DNA from: Lithospermum erythrorhizon
Taxonomy: Eukaryota; Streptophyta; Magnoliopsida; Boraginales; Boraginaceae
Direction of reading: 5' to 3'
NCBI GenBank assembly: GCA_019722365.1
Contig: JADFUC010001453.1
Coordinates: 372,001 to 436,000 of the forward strand
Length of the DNA stretch: 64,000 nucleotides
A program made the translations under genes and the position numbers. Position 1 is the stretch's first letter. Each line of letters starts with the position of its first letter. Below the pieces are notes generated by a model. That model ran no database searches. It was given only the letters and a program-made list of their open reading frames with translations, and was not told the DNA's origin. Positions 49,380 to 60,415 of the stretch are shown in pieces.

Positions 49380-49890
49380 AAAATTCATTTTATGTAATAA
49401 CCGACGCCAAACCGACACCCAACCGAAGCCTCTAACCCTACCGACGCCAACCCGACACCCCATACCCTCAATACTCCATAAACTTAATTTTTTATTTTAA
49501 TCTAATTATTCCACATATAATAAATATAGTTTATTGAAAATTAGTTATAAGTTAAGTATTATAGACATTATAAATATAAAATATTATAAAATATTCACGC
49601 TGATAATACTGCGGTGATATATGATATATATAAAAAGAGTCGAAGTTATAATTCATTCACCGATCGGCTGTGAACAATGTTTATAAATATTTTCTATTAT
49701 AATATTTAATAATATATACAATGATTATTGTACATAATACTTTATTATATTACTTAAAAATTCATTAGAAAAAAAGAAAAATACATTTTTATGTAATACC
49801 CGACGCCAAACCGACACCAAACCGACGGATTCAGGTTAATTTTGGTTATCTCCCGACACCAACCGGTATGGGACTCGACGCCAAACCCGC
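49380..49890. repeat. internal CCGACGCC-type repeat blocks
   Basis: Two clusters, 49384-49460 and 49799-49890, contain CCGACGCCAAACCGACACC and close variants, the same motif class as at the two ends of the CACTA element. Their position in the interior suggests a second, nested CACTA end or a rearrangement. Confidence 0.65.
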
Positions 49891-50949
49891 AGAAAATCCA
49901 TTACAAGATGGCGTACCATTGTTTTATACTACCCGATTTTAAACATAAACATAAACAACACAAATCATATCCGAAAACAACTAATATTCAAAACCATAAA
50001 GTATCCAATAACATCTAATATCCACTAAACTAATATCCAAACATAAATATCAAATATCCATAAACATAATATAAAAATATCCATAAACAACACATCTAAG
50101 GTCGACTAGTGGGTCCGGGGTTGGGGGTCAGACGATTGTGGAGGACGAGGGTTCTACTCCTCCGAACTCGTAAACCCGAGGTCACAGGCTCTAAGCATTT
50201 AGGTCAATGCGGAAGCCCAGTGGGACGATCTCAAAGTCGCCCCCTTCCGCTGAATCGATGCCAATGGTTCCCATGACTCTACGTACGGACAGACTACGAA
50301 AACCAATCATAAAGAAATCGCACCTCCCACATAAGCCTGGAACATGCCCATAAAGTTAGCGCCTGGGGTTTCGAGGCCTAAGGATCTCTCTCCTTCATAC
50401 GTGACATCAAGCACTGCCTCGTGATTTCTCGGGCTCAAGGACCTTGTTCATCGCCTCCGACTCCGCCAACATATACGAGATATTCCATATCACCGCGGGC
50501 GTTAGGGGCAACATATATTCCCCGGGTTGTAATCGGGCTGATTTAATGTAAAGCGTCGCCAGAAGTAGTATTCCACAAAGTGACGTGATTATAATCACTT
50601 ATTCTTTTGCTTTACATGTCCCCGAAATGACCTAAGTGAAATTCACAAGCAGCTTAAAGGATCCATGCATGGATTTAAGCATGCATCTCGGAGTTGAGAT
50701 CCTTCCCATGTGATTCAACCGAGTTTGGTTTTTACGAGCTTAATGAAGGAACTGAACGTGTCAAAGTTCAGTGGGAGCTAGTTCATTCACTTTCTTTTAA
50801 TAAGTTATAATTTATTAAAACAAAGCTTTTGTGTTTTAATCTGATTATTAACTAATCTATATGAATGCGTAATTCATTCATATACCCATTATTTATTTCA
50901 CAGACCGTTGATATATATAATTTACATGTATTATATCCTCGATGAGTGA
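49891..50949. other. interior of the CACTA element, no gene
   Basis: No domain was recognised. The open frame at 50407-50598 (-) has no family. The left edge of the nested LTR may lie within the last few hundred bases but could not be fixed. Confidence 0.4.
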
Positions 50950-52592
50950 AAAGTTAAATTCCTAGGTTAGTCTATGTTTTCTAGAGAGGCAACATGAATT
51001 GTTGATTACTCCTCTTCAACCCTAGAAACATATGATACCTAAAGCGTCTCTGGGTCATATGTCGATAGTTAGGCGACAAGCATCATATGACTAACATGGT
51101 GTTTTGATTAGATCAAGATTGATCACGTTAGCCCCGCAGACTGTGATCAATACCTGGCTGCCGGGTCCCATGACCGGGAGACTGCATGACCAAACGAATT
51201 CATAAGATATGTATTATCTCTGCGGTCCTAGTATATGATATTTATTTCTAGAATTTTAGGTTCGATACTCTTGTATCTACTATATATAACTATCCGTGTT
51301 ATATAAGCTCTATACTTTGGATTCATGACCAAACGCCTTTAAGCGGGATTATAACGCATACGTTGTCACACGCGAAGATAACGATGACGCTGATATATCG
51401 GGAGAGATTTATCCGCTACCGGAGAGCACAAGGAAGATCTCAAAGCCTCTCACACGCTTGGTAATCGATTGGTTTAAGGACGTTTCATAAATGCTTATTC
51501 AGCTTCATACCGAGTAAAGAAAGTCGTGGGTGTTTCATGATACACTTCTTACGGTTAAATTTATGACTAGAGATCGCGCGATAAAGGAATCATGGTAATC
51601 GCCCAAGGGCAAGTTTCGAGAGCGCTGAAATCAATGAAAATTGATTCCCTTTTATTCGCTATGACAATTGTGTATCAATTCATTTACCGTGGGTTGGTTA
51701 AATGCGGATTACCGGAACTTAGCGCTCACTTTAGTACTGTATATTACCAGCTGGTTCTACGATAATTTAAGGGTTACGAGCGATTGCTAGATCTTACTAT
51801 TATTAATCGCTATAATAATAGTAATTGGTCAATTATTATTATTATACAACTTTACTATTATCCGACCTTAGAAGGTCACACACATACAATGCCGTTGAAT
51901 TATATTTCATGTAAGAAATTAAACTACATTTGTTAAATCGAGAGTCGATTATAATCAACTTAATATTTCACTGGGATTTTACATCGGAGCACGAAATATA
52001 AATTGATGAACCCGAATTAATTAATTAGTCAATTGAATTAATTCGGAGCAAGTTAGTTGAGCTTGTTAGTAACTTGTTAGTTACTATTAACAACTCATAG
52101 CGCTTTGATTTTACTTTAATCCGCTTAATTAAATTTAACGAAATGGGTTCATTAAGCTATCTCAGTCAAATGGGCTTTTAGGTTGCACCTATATGTTGAA
52201 GCTTATTAGGTTTTTCATAACATAATTCATGAAATGAAAAACCTCGGCCTCCTCCACATTTCCTAAGAATATTTCTGGAATATTAAGAAAGAATTGAAAA
52301 TTCTTCTTTTGATTTTTCATCCACCTTAATCCATGTTCTAGCACGCAAATGTAGATTCAACCTTCCTCGACGCTGACTAACTGGTGCACTACATTTGAAG
52401 TGTGCTCAACCATGGAATTCAAAGGAGGCTTCGTGGAAAGATTTGCGTATAGACTTCCTCACAGCATCTTTGTAGTACTCTCGTGATTTATATAAGTCAT
52501 TATATGATTTCTAGATTAATTTATATCAATTGGTGATTCACATTTATGACTCCATGCTTTATCACAAATAAAATTCATACTAGATTCTAACA
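50950..52592 (-). repeat. LTR-family copy C, nested in the CACTA element
   Basis: Read on the - strand it starts TGTTAGAATCTAGTATGAAT at 52592 and is collinear with copy B (29842-30615, + strand) for about 800 bp. It then continues further, sharing its next part with copy A. It is therefore the longest copy of the family in the window. No adjacent Copia coding region was identified, so it may be a solo LTR. The left edge near 50.95 kb is approximate, and no flanking 5-bp duplication could be matched to ATGGC at 52593. Confidence 0.65.
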
Positions 52593-53503
52593 ATGGCATC
52601 CCAAGGGAGCAACGTTGTGATCACCTTACACCATGATCTTGCAAATAAGACTAGCCTCCCTTTGTCAATGTTACGCCACTTCTTCTCGCTCTCAACCACC
52701 CAGATTCCGCCTAGTATATAAAATGCCTCCTCGAATTTCATATCAATCCTCAAATAAATACAAAATTAAGTTATTCAAAATTCACAATTCGAAAGCACAC
52801 AACTTTTATAACACCATACTTACCAAAAAGCTTCTCGCATATGGCATCCCTTAATGTACCGATCCATCGGTCATTGTGGCTACAAAAACTTCTACTCTCT
52901 TCTTTATTTCTCCTCGGAAGAATCTGGGAACTCCATGACCAAGAAGCCTAACATAAACAAACAAATATGATTAGATACAAATGATAAATATAAATATTAA
53001 TAAAACAAACTCAATAAATAAAATGTACTTACTTTCCATCAAATAAGGTCGCAATGACCTTCCTTTCCTAGGACACACCGAGACTGGGCCTATCAGGCCG
53101 CTGCACTACCGGGCGCAATTCGAACTATATCCGATGCTATAAATATCAATATCCTCACTTCACTCGATCCCGAATCGCTATATGGCTCTCAGAGCCTCAT
53201 CGGGCGCGCTGACGACCGATAATTAATCACTTCCTCGCCGGGCGCCATACTCCCCTGACGGACGTCGCCGACGGATCAAGAGTGAGCTCCACAACGCTGG
53301 GCCGCAGACATCGGCCGTCGGATCTAGTAGGCTACTCAAGGTATGTCGCAGGAAAGGGCCCCGTACTGCTTCTATAACAAGTGCCTGACGACTACCCCTC
53401 TATCAAAGAATCGGGTCTCTACCGCTCTCTTGTCGCTCCGTCTCATTCTTTCGCCCTGAAGTCTTACCACCACGCAGAGTCATAAAAACTGCGGTTTTCA
53501 AGG

Positions 53504-54010
53504 TTCAAACTCAATTAAAATCCAATTCGATCTAATTCAAACTCAATTCGATCTAATTCAAACTCAATTCAAACTCAAATCTAATTCAAACTCAATTCAA
53601 TCTAATTCAAACTCAATTCAATTCAAATTCAATTCGATCTAATTCAAACTCAATTCAAACTCAAATCTAATTCAAACTCAATTCAAACTCAAATCTAATT
53701 CAAACTCAATTCAAACTCAAATCTAATTCAAACTCAAATCTAATTCAAACTCAATTCAATTCAATTCATTAACAACAATTCAATTAAACGAATTCAATTA
53801 CCCAATTCAATCAATTAAACACAACTCAATCAATTCCCAATTAAACACAATTCAATTCAAATCCAATTCGATCTAATTCAAACTCAAATCTAATTCAAAT
53901 CAAATCTAATTCAAACTCAATTCAATTCAATTCATTAACAACAATTCAATTACCCAATTCAATCAATTAAACACAACTCAATCAATTCCCAATTAAACAC
54001 AATTCAATCT
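53504..54010. repeat. AT-rich minisatellite (TCTAATTCAAACTCAATTCAA-type)
   Basis: About 500 bp built from variable-order blocks of CTAATTCAAACTCAATTC, AAACTCAAAT and CAATTCAATT. A larger block (beginning near ATTCATTAACAACAATTCAA) is itself repeated at about 53763 and 53931. No frame is maintained; it is a decayed, higher-order minisatellite. Confidence 0.9.
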
Positions 54011-54683
54011 AACTAATAAACCGACTCAAAGAATAATTATAATTAAAGTTTAATTCAAATTGTGAATAAAACGAATTAAAACTGAGTAACTAAACAAATT
54101 AACAAATTAAAATGAAACTTAATTAAATTAATTAAAGAACGAATTAAATTCATAATTAATCTTAATTAAACGAATGAAAATCATGTAATTTGCTTGCAAT
54201 TATATTTAAACTAATTAAATACATAATTTTAACAATAAAAAATGAAATATATAACAAGTAATTAAAACAATAAACTGAAAAAGGGAATATAAAAATCGAC
54301 TTACTTTTGTAGAAAAGTCGACAGAGTGGTGCTGCCACCGGTCAAAGTGGGGGCAGGCGTTTGTCTGGGTGAGGGGGGGCGAGGTGGCGCCGATTCGGCT
54401 GGGTCGGGGTCAAGGGGGGGTTAAAATTTTGTAGAAAGTTAAAAAAAATTAGTTTTTAATATAGCATATCAAGGCCGATCTATGTAAATAATTTATTTTA
54501 TATTCAATTTTTCAAAATTACAACTGTAAAATTTACCGACGCCAACCCGACATAGTACCGACACCACATGGCCTACAAAATCAATTAAACGGCTCTAAAC
54601 ACCGCTTACTTCTACCTCTATCGCTTAATCGTAGATGGCCGAGAGCCACCCGACGATTTTGGCTCTGCTTTTCTAAGTAGTTG

Positions 54684-57670
54684 GAGTCAGTATATAGTTG
54701 GTTACATATAATTGTGTTTTAATTAGAAATGATTTTTGGTTTTTAGTTTTCTGCATTTAATTTCTTACTAAATTCTTGTATACTGTGTTTCTTATCAACA
54801 AGGGTACATCATATGGGGTATGTCAGTATGTCACCAATGCTAATGCTAATAATGTAACATAACAAAATATCTTCGATTTTATGATGACTTCATTCTTCAA
54901 AGTATATATTGTCTAATTAATGAAGTGATGATGTATGAGTCGATTATTTTTCATATTACTAATAAGTTATTGATATTCTTTATATCCAATTTATCAAAAT
55001 TATTACACTCAATTTATTTTTCAATTATCAAAATAGTCAACTTTTAGTCTTAGTTGACAAATATAATTATTTTGATGATTTAGATCAAAACTATCTTGTC
55101 AATAGATATTTAATAAATTAAAGTAACTTAAGTTGAACATAATAATATATTTTGATATATTTATATATATATATTACCAAATATTATAGATACTTGATAG
55201 TCATTTTCTTAGGGATAGAATAATGATGAGTACTCACATATGCAAGCAAGCTTAAGGGTATAAGTATAATAATTAAATTAAGAAAAACACTAAGATCGAT
55301 ATGCATTATTATGCATGTGCTTAACAATACCATGTAAGGGTGAGTTTCAAGAGGCACGCGTTGGATTGAATCAAGGAGACATGACCACTGACTTAGATTT
55401 ACAAAGTACTAAGAGAATGTCCCTTACATAATGGTGCAATTAAAAGGTCATTAACTCTGACAGGGGTATATATAAAGTGGTAATCACTTCATTGCTGTAA
55501 TGTTTTATAACATTCATTCAGAATGAATCCAAAGACTGAAGGCTGTATACGGGTGATAACCATTGTGCCAAGCCTTTGGCTCACTTCATTTGTACTCGGC
55601 CATAATAATCACAAGCTTATAGTTTACTTAATTTTCTAACTCTCCCCTCTAAAAAAAATTCTACCCTCCATCTTCAACCTCAAAATAATATTTTAGGATT
55701 GGATAACCACCCCAATATTTCATGTTTGGCTTTTTAATTTTATTTTACACATTTTGTAATATTTTCTCATGACATTTTTATATTTTCTTTACACATTTTT
55801 GTGTAATTATTTTTTCCTTCTTTAACAAATTGTGGTATTGCTCTTTTCTATTTCACTAAATTGAAACATACTTACATTGAATTTGTCTCTACTATTTAAC
55901 TCGAGCAAAGCCAATGATTATTCTGCGCCTCCACCATGATTCAGATTCTATATTATGTTTAAATTGACTAAATAGGATTAGATTACAAAATTGTCTCTAT
56001 TGTATTTTGATAGGGGACTTCTATCAGAATCCACCCATTCCTATGAATCCCATTATTTATGAGATAGACTTAATTCCCTTACTGGATGTATGATGTCTAA
56101 TTAATCAATCTGTATCCGTAGAATTCTAAATTTGGGAATGATTAAATAAACAAAAAAAATAATAACGTGTTTATCATTATTCTCACAAGCAGCAAATTAT
56201 TTAATGTCTGCTAATATGATCCTGTGCCTAAACTCTGATACATTAATAATTACGAGACCTGACTGTGCAAACCCCAAATATGGGAGGGAAATACTAAGCG
56301 AATTGTGCTATGCTTCTGGCCCCAAGAAAACACTACTCACCCTTATTAATGGTTTCTTTCTATTATTATCCATTCCTTATGTACGGGTGTTATGATGGCA
56401 AAATCATATATGAGTCTCAAAATTGAAAGTACTTTTTAGCATTGGGTTTATGAACACTAATTGCATAATGATTTGCTGCTTAATCTTCAAATGCTTGATA
56501 CATATCAAATCTTCACTAGCCTCTTTGATGATCCAAAGGAGCTGAATCTAAAACACCTAACTATACAATGTGCGATTTCATAAAAGAAATAACACATAAA
56601 TATGCATGACAAAAATTACAATGAAAGGATTACAACTTAAATTTTAAAACGAGGATTACAAATTTGAAAATGATTACAACAAAAATTAAACCCTGATCAA
56701 GCTTCCGTACTTAAATGGGATTCACCCTCTCAAACTATTCTCCCAGACCACTTAGGCGATCGCTTCCCTGTGATAATGACTAACTATTCACTGTTTTACC
56801 CGATCGACGAACCGCCTTCAAGGCAGTCAATATCACCTCGGTAAACGGGCGCCTCGGATTTTTTTTCTTTTGCAGCTGTTGCTTCCCGACATTCATATGG
56901 AGTTTTTGGATGATTAAAAGAGGGCAACTCGTTGAACCAAAACGCTTCTCAATTATGTGCAAATAAAAATGGCTCAGAATACCAAAATCACTTAACACAC
57001 CGATTGTCCATTCAGAATGCCTCTTTTGAATTTTGAATGCAAAAATCGAAGCCACTGAAAAGGTGCCTGACGAGCACCCCTCGTGTGTAACCCGCATTCT
57101 AAACCAGCACCCAAGCCTGCCACCTCCCCGAGCCTATTTTCCCCGATTTCGCACCTGCCGGGCGGGCTGCTGCATTTTTCGCATAAGTAGTCAATCAATT
57201 TACTAAGTCACTAAAGACCTCTTCTTATTAAGTGAACTTCCAACATCCTCTACTCCAATGTGGGATGCACTTATTTTTCCAAACTTCATGGTTTGTTCCC
57301 ATCTTTGCACAAGCTCATTGACACACAAATGAGATGCAAATTTTGGATTCACAACGCTCTAATATCCAACACATTAGTCAATTAGTATTTTACCTTCAAA
57401 GTGAATATATTTACATATATTGTTGTTTATTATATTAAGAAATTAAAACTCGAAGTTTTCAACTGCATCAAAGCGAAGTTTTGAATCTAAGAATTAGCTC
57501 TAAATAGATACATCAAGTTGGTCTAACCGAATCATTGGATTGTCAAGACGGCTTGTTCATCTAATTAACTTATTAGTTCTCATTGGATCTGAATTATTTT
57601 TTAATGTATTCCGAAATTAGGAGATAAATAATATATATTGTAGATATTTTTGTACATTATTTTGAAATTA
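54684..57670. other. gene-free AT-rich spacer
   Basis: No supported gene. A TATATATAAA at 55467-55476 precedes a 39-codon ATG frame at 55523. A 105-codon ATG frame on the - strand (56780-57097) lies in a locally GC-richer patch, but its product (start MRVTHEGCSSGTF) belongs to no family I recognise. Both remain unsupported. Confidence 0.45.
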
Positions 57671-57998
57671 ATGCTATGTTTGGATCCGGGTGAATCAGGG
57701 AGAAGGAAAATATTTAAAATTATTCTAGGGGTAGAGAATCAGGGAGAATCAGAAGAATAAATTAAATTGTTGTTGGGATACAATAATTTCAAAGTAGGGA
57801 GAATTGGGAGAATATATTTAATCATAAGTATATTTGTCATTCTCCCCTCCATTCTCCGACTTTAGGTAATGCATTTTAGGAAATTAATTTCCAGTGTAAA
57901 ATACCGCCCCAGTGAAAACTCATATTTAAATTACCAAACAAGAAAAATGATTAAATTCCCCTTGATTCTCTCTATTCTCGCCAAAACAAACAGACCAT
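57671..57998. mobile_element. MITE with imperfect ATG(C/G)TxTGTTTG termini
   Basis: The left end ATGCTATGTTTGGATCCGGG and the right end, read on the other strand, ATGGTCTGTTTGTTTTGGCG form imperfect inverted repeats. Both continue into GAATCAGGGAGAA or GAATAGAGAGAATC. It is 328 bp and non-coding. The termini resemble Tourist (PIF/Harbinger) or hAT MITEs. The target duplication is unclear, so the superfamily is open. Confidence 0.6.
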
Positions 57999-58731
57999 AA
58001 GTATATTAGAATTTGTTATTTTGAAAATATCTACTACTCACTCCAATTCAAAACAATTGACGCCACTTTAAATCAACTTCACCATCAATTATTAATTATT
58101 CATTATTTTGAAAAATATAAAAAAAAATTTATATAATCGATCTTCGCCTTTTAAAATACTTTCATGTAATATTAATTTTTTGGCCAATATAATTAAAGAT
58201 TAATTTGAAGATAAAGATTTATTCGAGCATGGTAGCTCAATTGTTTCTGATCGAAAAGTTTAGCATCAGATGTATATCTTTTATATTGAGATTGTCAAAA
58301 AAGTATTCTACTCACAGAGCATTTGTAATCGAGTAATTGATTCTTGTTTAGAGTTAAATTTTAGATATTTTTTCAAATAATATCAATTATGAAAGTCCAA
58401 ATTTATTGAATTTATTTCCAAATTATGTAATATTAATTTTAAAATATTTTATTTATTAATTTATTTAATGAGGTTGAATTTATTTATATTTGTTATAATA
58501 TCTATGTTATACAAATATTTTTACTATATATAACTTATCTTGAGTTTTCAAGATTTTATATTATTTTTTAAATATATCTATAATGTTTCCGAAACATTTC
58601 TTATTTTCAAGATTCCGAAATCATATCCGAAAAATGAAACTTTTAACCATGATTAGATTTTCAAGGAAAATAATTAACTACAATTGAACAACACACAATT
58701 CAGCTCCTAGGATCAAGAACTGGATTAGGGT
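57999..58731. other. AT-rich spacer and 3' region of the bHLH gene
   Basis: The part nearest 58731 should be the 3' untranslated region of the bHLH gene. A Stowaway-like start, TACTCACTCCAATTCAAAAC, occurs near 58034, but no matching end was found. Confidence 0.4.
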
Positions 58732-59922
58732 TTAATCCAGAAAATGATGTTGCATGGGAATGGAATTGTGGTTAAATTGAAGTCCTGGAGATAGAGGAAA
58801 ACTATAATTATTACTAATCTCGTTCCCAAATGCTTCTAACTGCTTCACTTGTGACTTAAGGAACTTGAGATAATTTGCTGCCTCGTCAAGCATTGTTGCT
58901 GTATCCATTTTACTTCCTCCAGGAACAAGCTTTTGCAAAACCCTAATCCTTTCACTAATCCTTTCTCTCCTTTCTCTTGCTGCCACAGTTTGTGGATCAC
59001 TTGATATTCTCACATTCTTCCTCCTAGGCTTCTCCATCACTTCAACCCCTAAATTCACTGGCCGAAACGCTGCGGCCCGGTAAATCATTTCCTTCATTTG
59101 TGCTATGGCTTCAGAATCAGGCTCATGTTGATCCATTGATAATGATGACATTGATGATATTGAACTAGGCTGCTGGAAATTAATGTTTGATGAACTTGGA
59201 TGATTTTTATTGTTGTCTGATCTGGGTTTTTTGTTGGGATTTTGTTGGTTTTCTTGGATTAGTTGAAAACCAAGTTCTGATCTTGAAGAATCTGTATGAA
59301 AAAGAGCAAACTTTTCAAGATTTTCTCCAGGTTTCATCAGGATTTCATCATGGTTCCTCTTTTTTCCACCTTTTTTGATGTCTAATGATTTTTGATGTTG
59401 ATCATCTGAGGAATGGCTCCCTGAGGCTTTGTTGATTGATGAAAAACATGCAGATCCTCCTGAGGAAGAACCCTTCTTCTGGAAACTTTTGTTGCAATAA
59501 TCTGAAGTGAAAATCATGGAAACTCCATCATCTTCAACTGAGGCATTATCAGTGTTGCTATTTGTTGCTGAAAGGAGACAATCCAGGGACTCCAGAGAGC
59601 CAGTTGCTTCAGTTCCAATGCCAAATTCAGGCATTTGGAATTCATCCAGTGAACTATTTATAAATGCCCTGTTTAGTACAGAGGGAGAAAATAATGCACC
59701 ATTGATGAGTACTTCAGAGAAAACAGGGCAGGCTACTGATTTTTCAGCCACATTTCCAAAAACAACTTCTTTTATGGGTTCTTGGCATTGAATGTGATCA
59801 TATCTTGAAACTCCAGGAAATCCAGGGGAGGAAAAATGTTGGGCCATGTTGTTTTCTTCAGTAATCCCTTGTGACTGCATGTTCCATGAATCCACTGGGC
59901 CATCAAATCTGAATATCTCCAT
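58732..59922 (-). CDS. bHLH transcription factor, bHLH87-like (subfamily VIIIb)
   Basis: The 396-residue protein starts [13 protein letters not shown] at a true ATG (59920-59922). The bHLH domain occupies about residues 309-364: basic region [19 protein letters not shown], loop [13 protein letters not shown], and helix 2 [20 protein letters not shown]. The preceding [16 protein letters not shown] and [10 protein letters not shown] are characteristic of Arabidopsis bHLH87 and its HECATE/INDEHISCENT relatives. The long Ser/Asn/Gln-rich N-terminal region is usual for bHLH87. Position 9 of the basic region is Ala instead of the Glu that contacts the E-box core, as in this clade. It acts in the nucleus as a DNA-binding dimer. 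The frame is intact and has no coding intron. Confidence 0.95.
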   Translation of the reverse strand: MEIFRFDGPVDSWNMQSQGITEENNMAQHFSSPGFPGVSRYDHIQCQEPIKEVVFGNVAEKSVACPVFSEVLINGALFSPSVLNRAFINSSLDEFQMPEFGIGTEATGSLESLDCLLSATNSNTDNASVEDDGVSMIFTSDYCNKSFQKKGSSSGGSACFSSINKASGSHSSDDQHQKSLDIKKGGKKRNHDEILMKPGENLEKFALFHTDSSRSELGFQLIQENQQNPNKKPRSDNNKNHPSSSNINFQQPSSISSMSSLSMDQHEPDSEAIAQMKEMIYRAAAFRPVNLGVEVMEKPRRKNVRISSDPQTVAARERRERISERIRVLQKLVPGGSKMDTATMLDEAANYLKFLKSQVKQLEAFGNEISNNYSFPLSPGLQFNHNSIPMQHHFLD

Positions 59923-59935
59923 GAGTTCCAAGAAT

Positions 59936-60272
59936 CTGTAAGGTGATGAAGTAAATGGAATTTGGGTATGAAAGATGGAGGAAACCAGAGGTTTTAGTGT
60001 GTATTTATACTGTAACAGAGAAGGGGGGAGCGGGGGGAGGTCTTGTTGCTAGAAAATGAAGAAATAGCTCTAACCACCAAATTTAATTCCCTCCAAATGG
60101 AAACCTGAAGATCATCAACAAAAAAACAGTGAAGCTAACGTCAGTTTAGCTAATAAATTTGTCTTAACTATACTGTTCATCAGTAACAAACAACACAAAA
60201 CTGATAGTAAATGACAAGAACATGTAGATAAGAAATGGACAAGAATGATACTATACTACATACCACATTTAC
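59936..60272 (-). promoter_or_regulatory. probable 5'-UTR intron of the bHLH gene
   Basis: On the - strand a pyrimidine-rich TTCATCACCTTACAG acceptor ends 13 bases before the ATG. An upstream TTCTTG|GTAAATG donor lies at 60272. This would give a 337-bp leader intron and a first, non-coding exon between about 60380 and 60273. The splice sites are read from the sequence; their use is inferred. Confidence 0.5.
60001..60009 (-). promoter_or_regulatory. alternative TATA-like site close to the bHLH ATG
   Basis: GTATAAATAC on the - strand lies about 80 bases upstream of the ATG. If used, it would make a short leader starting near 59975 and skip the leader intron. It competes with the distal site at 60408. 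Confidence 0.35.
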
Positions 60273-60407
60273 CAAGAAGAATGAATACTAGTTGCTGTTA
60301 CTGAAAAGATTGTTGTTGAATCTTGAAATGTGTAGAAGAGAGAAAGATGGAAAGAATAATGGGTACTTTTTTCTCTTTTCTGTCTATATTTTTCTTGGAA
60401 GAATATG

Positions 60408-60415
60408 CTTATATA
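60408..60415 (-). promoter_or_regulatory. distal TATA box of the bHLH gene
   Basis: TATATAAG on the - strand lies 28-35 bases upstream of the expected first exon (near 60380) that carries the leader donor site at 60272. The downstream sequence is rich in CT repeats, as plant leaders often are. This is favoured over the proximal site because it fits with the strong acceptor before the ATG. Confidence 0.5.

Larger units (their letters stand above)
44894..54683 (-). mobile_element. large CACTA element with dead TNP2 and nested LTR
   Basis: The left terminus is CACTACTACTACTACAAAAC followed by AGGGC. The right terminus, read on the other strand, is CAACTACTTAGAAAAGCAGA, a degenerate match. Arrays of CCGACGCC/CCGACACC motifs lie next to both ends (44.93-45.33 and 54.53-54.57 kb), as expected for subterminal transposase-binding repeats. 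A TNP2-type transposase on the - strand occupies 46.3-48.7 kb. The right end is weaker than the left, and no 3-bp target duplication was found. The 9.8 kb includes a nested LTR (about 50.95-52.59 kb) and a minisatellite. Confidence 0.65.

Noticed and set aside
53504..54010. Low-complexity coding region or CRISPR
   Set aside because: Short AT-rich units with stops in the frames and no spacer structure; it is a minisatellite.
56780..57097. 105-codon ATG frame on the - strand
   Set aside because: No recognisable domain, no promoter or conserved context; kept only as a note in the spacer entry.
58034..58060. Possible fourth Stowaway-like MITE start
   Set aside because: Only one end (TACTCACTCC...) is visible; no inverted partner was found downstream.
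59507..59791. 94-codon frame antisense to the bHLH gene
   Set aside because: A shadow of the coding frame on the - strand.
59923..59931. Upstream start adding three residues to the bHLH protein
   Set aside because: The codon is TTG, not ATG, and the predicted leader intron ends just upstream; the ATG at 59922 is used instead.
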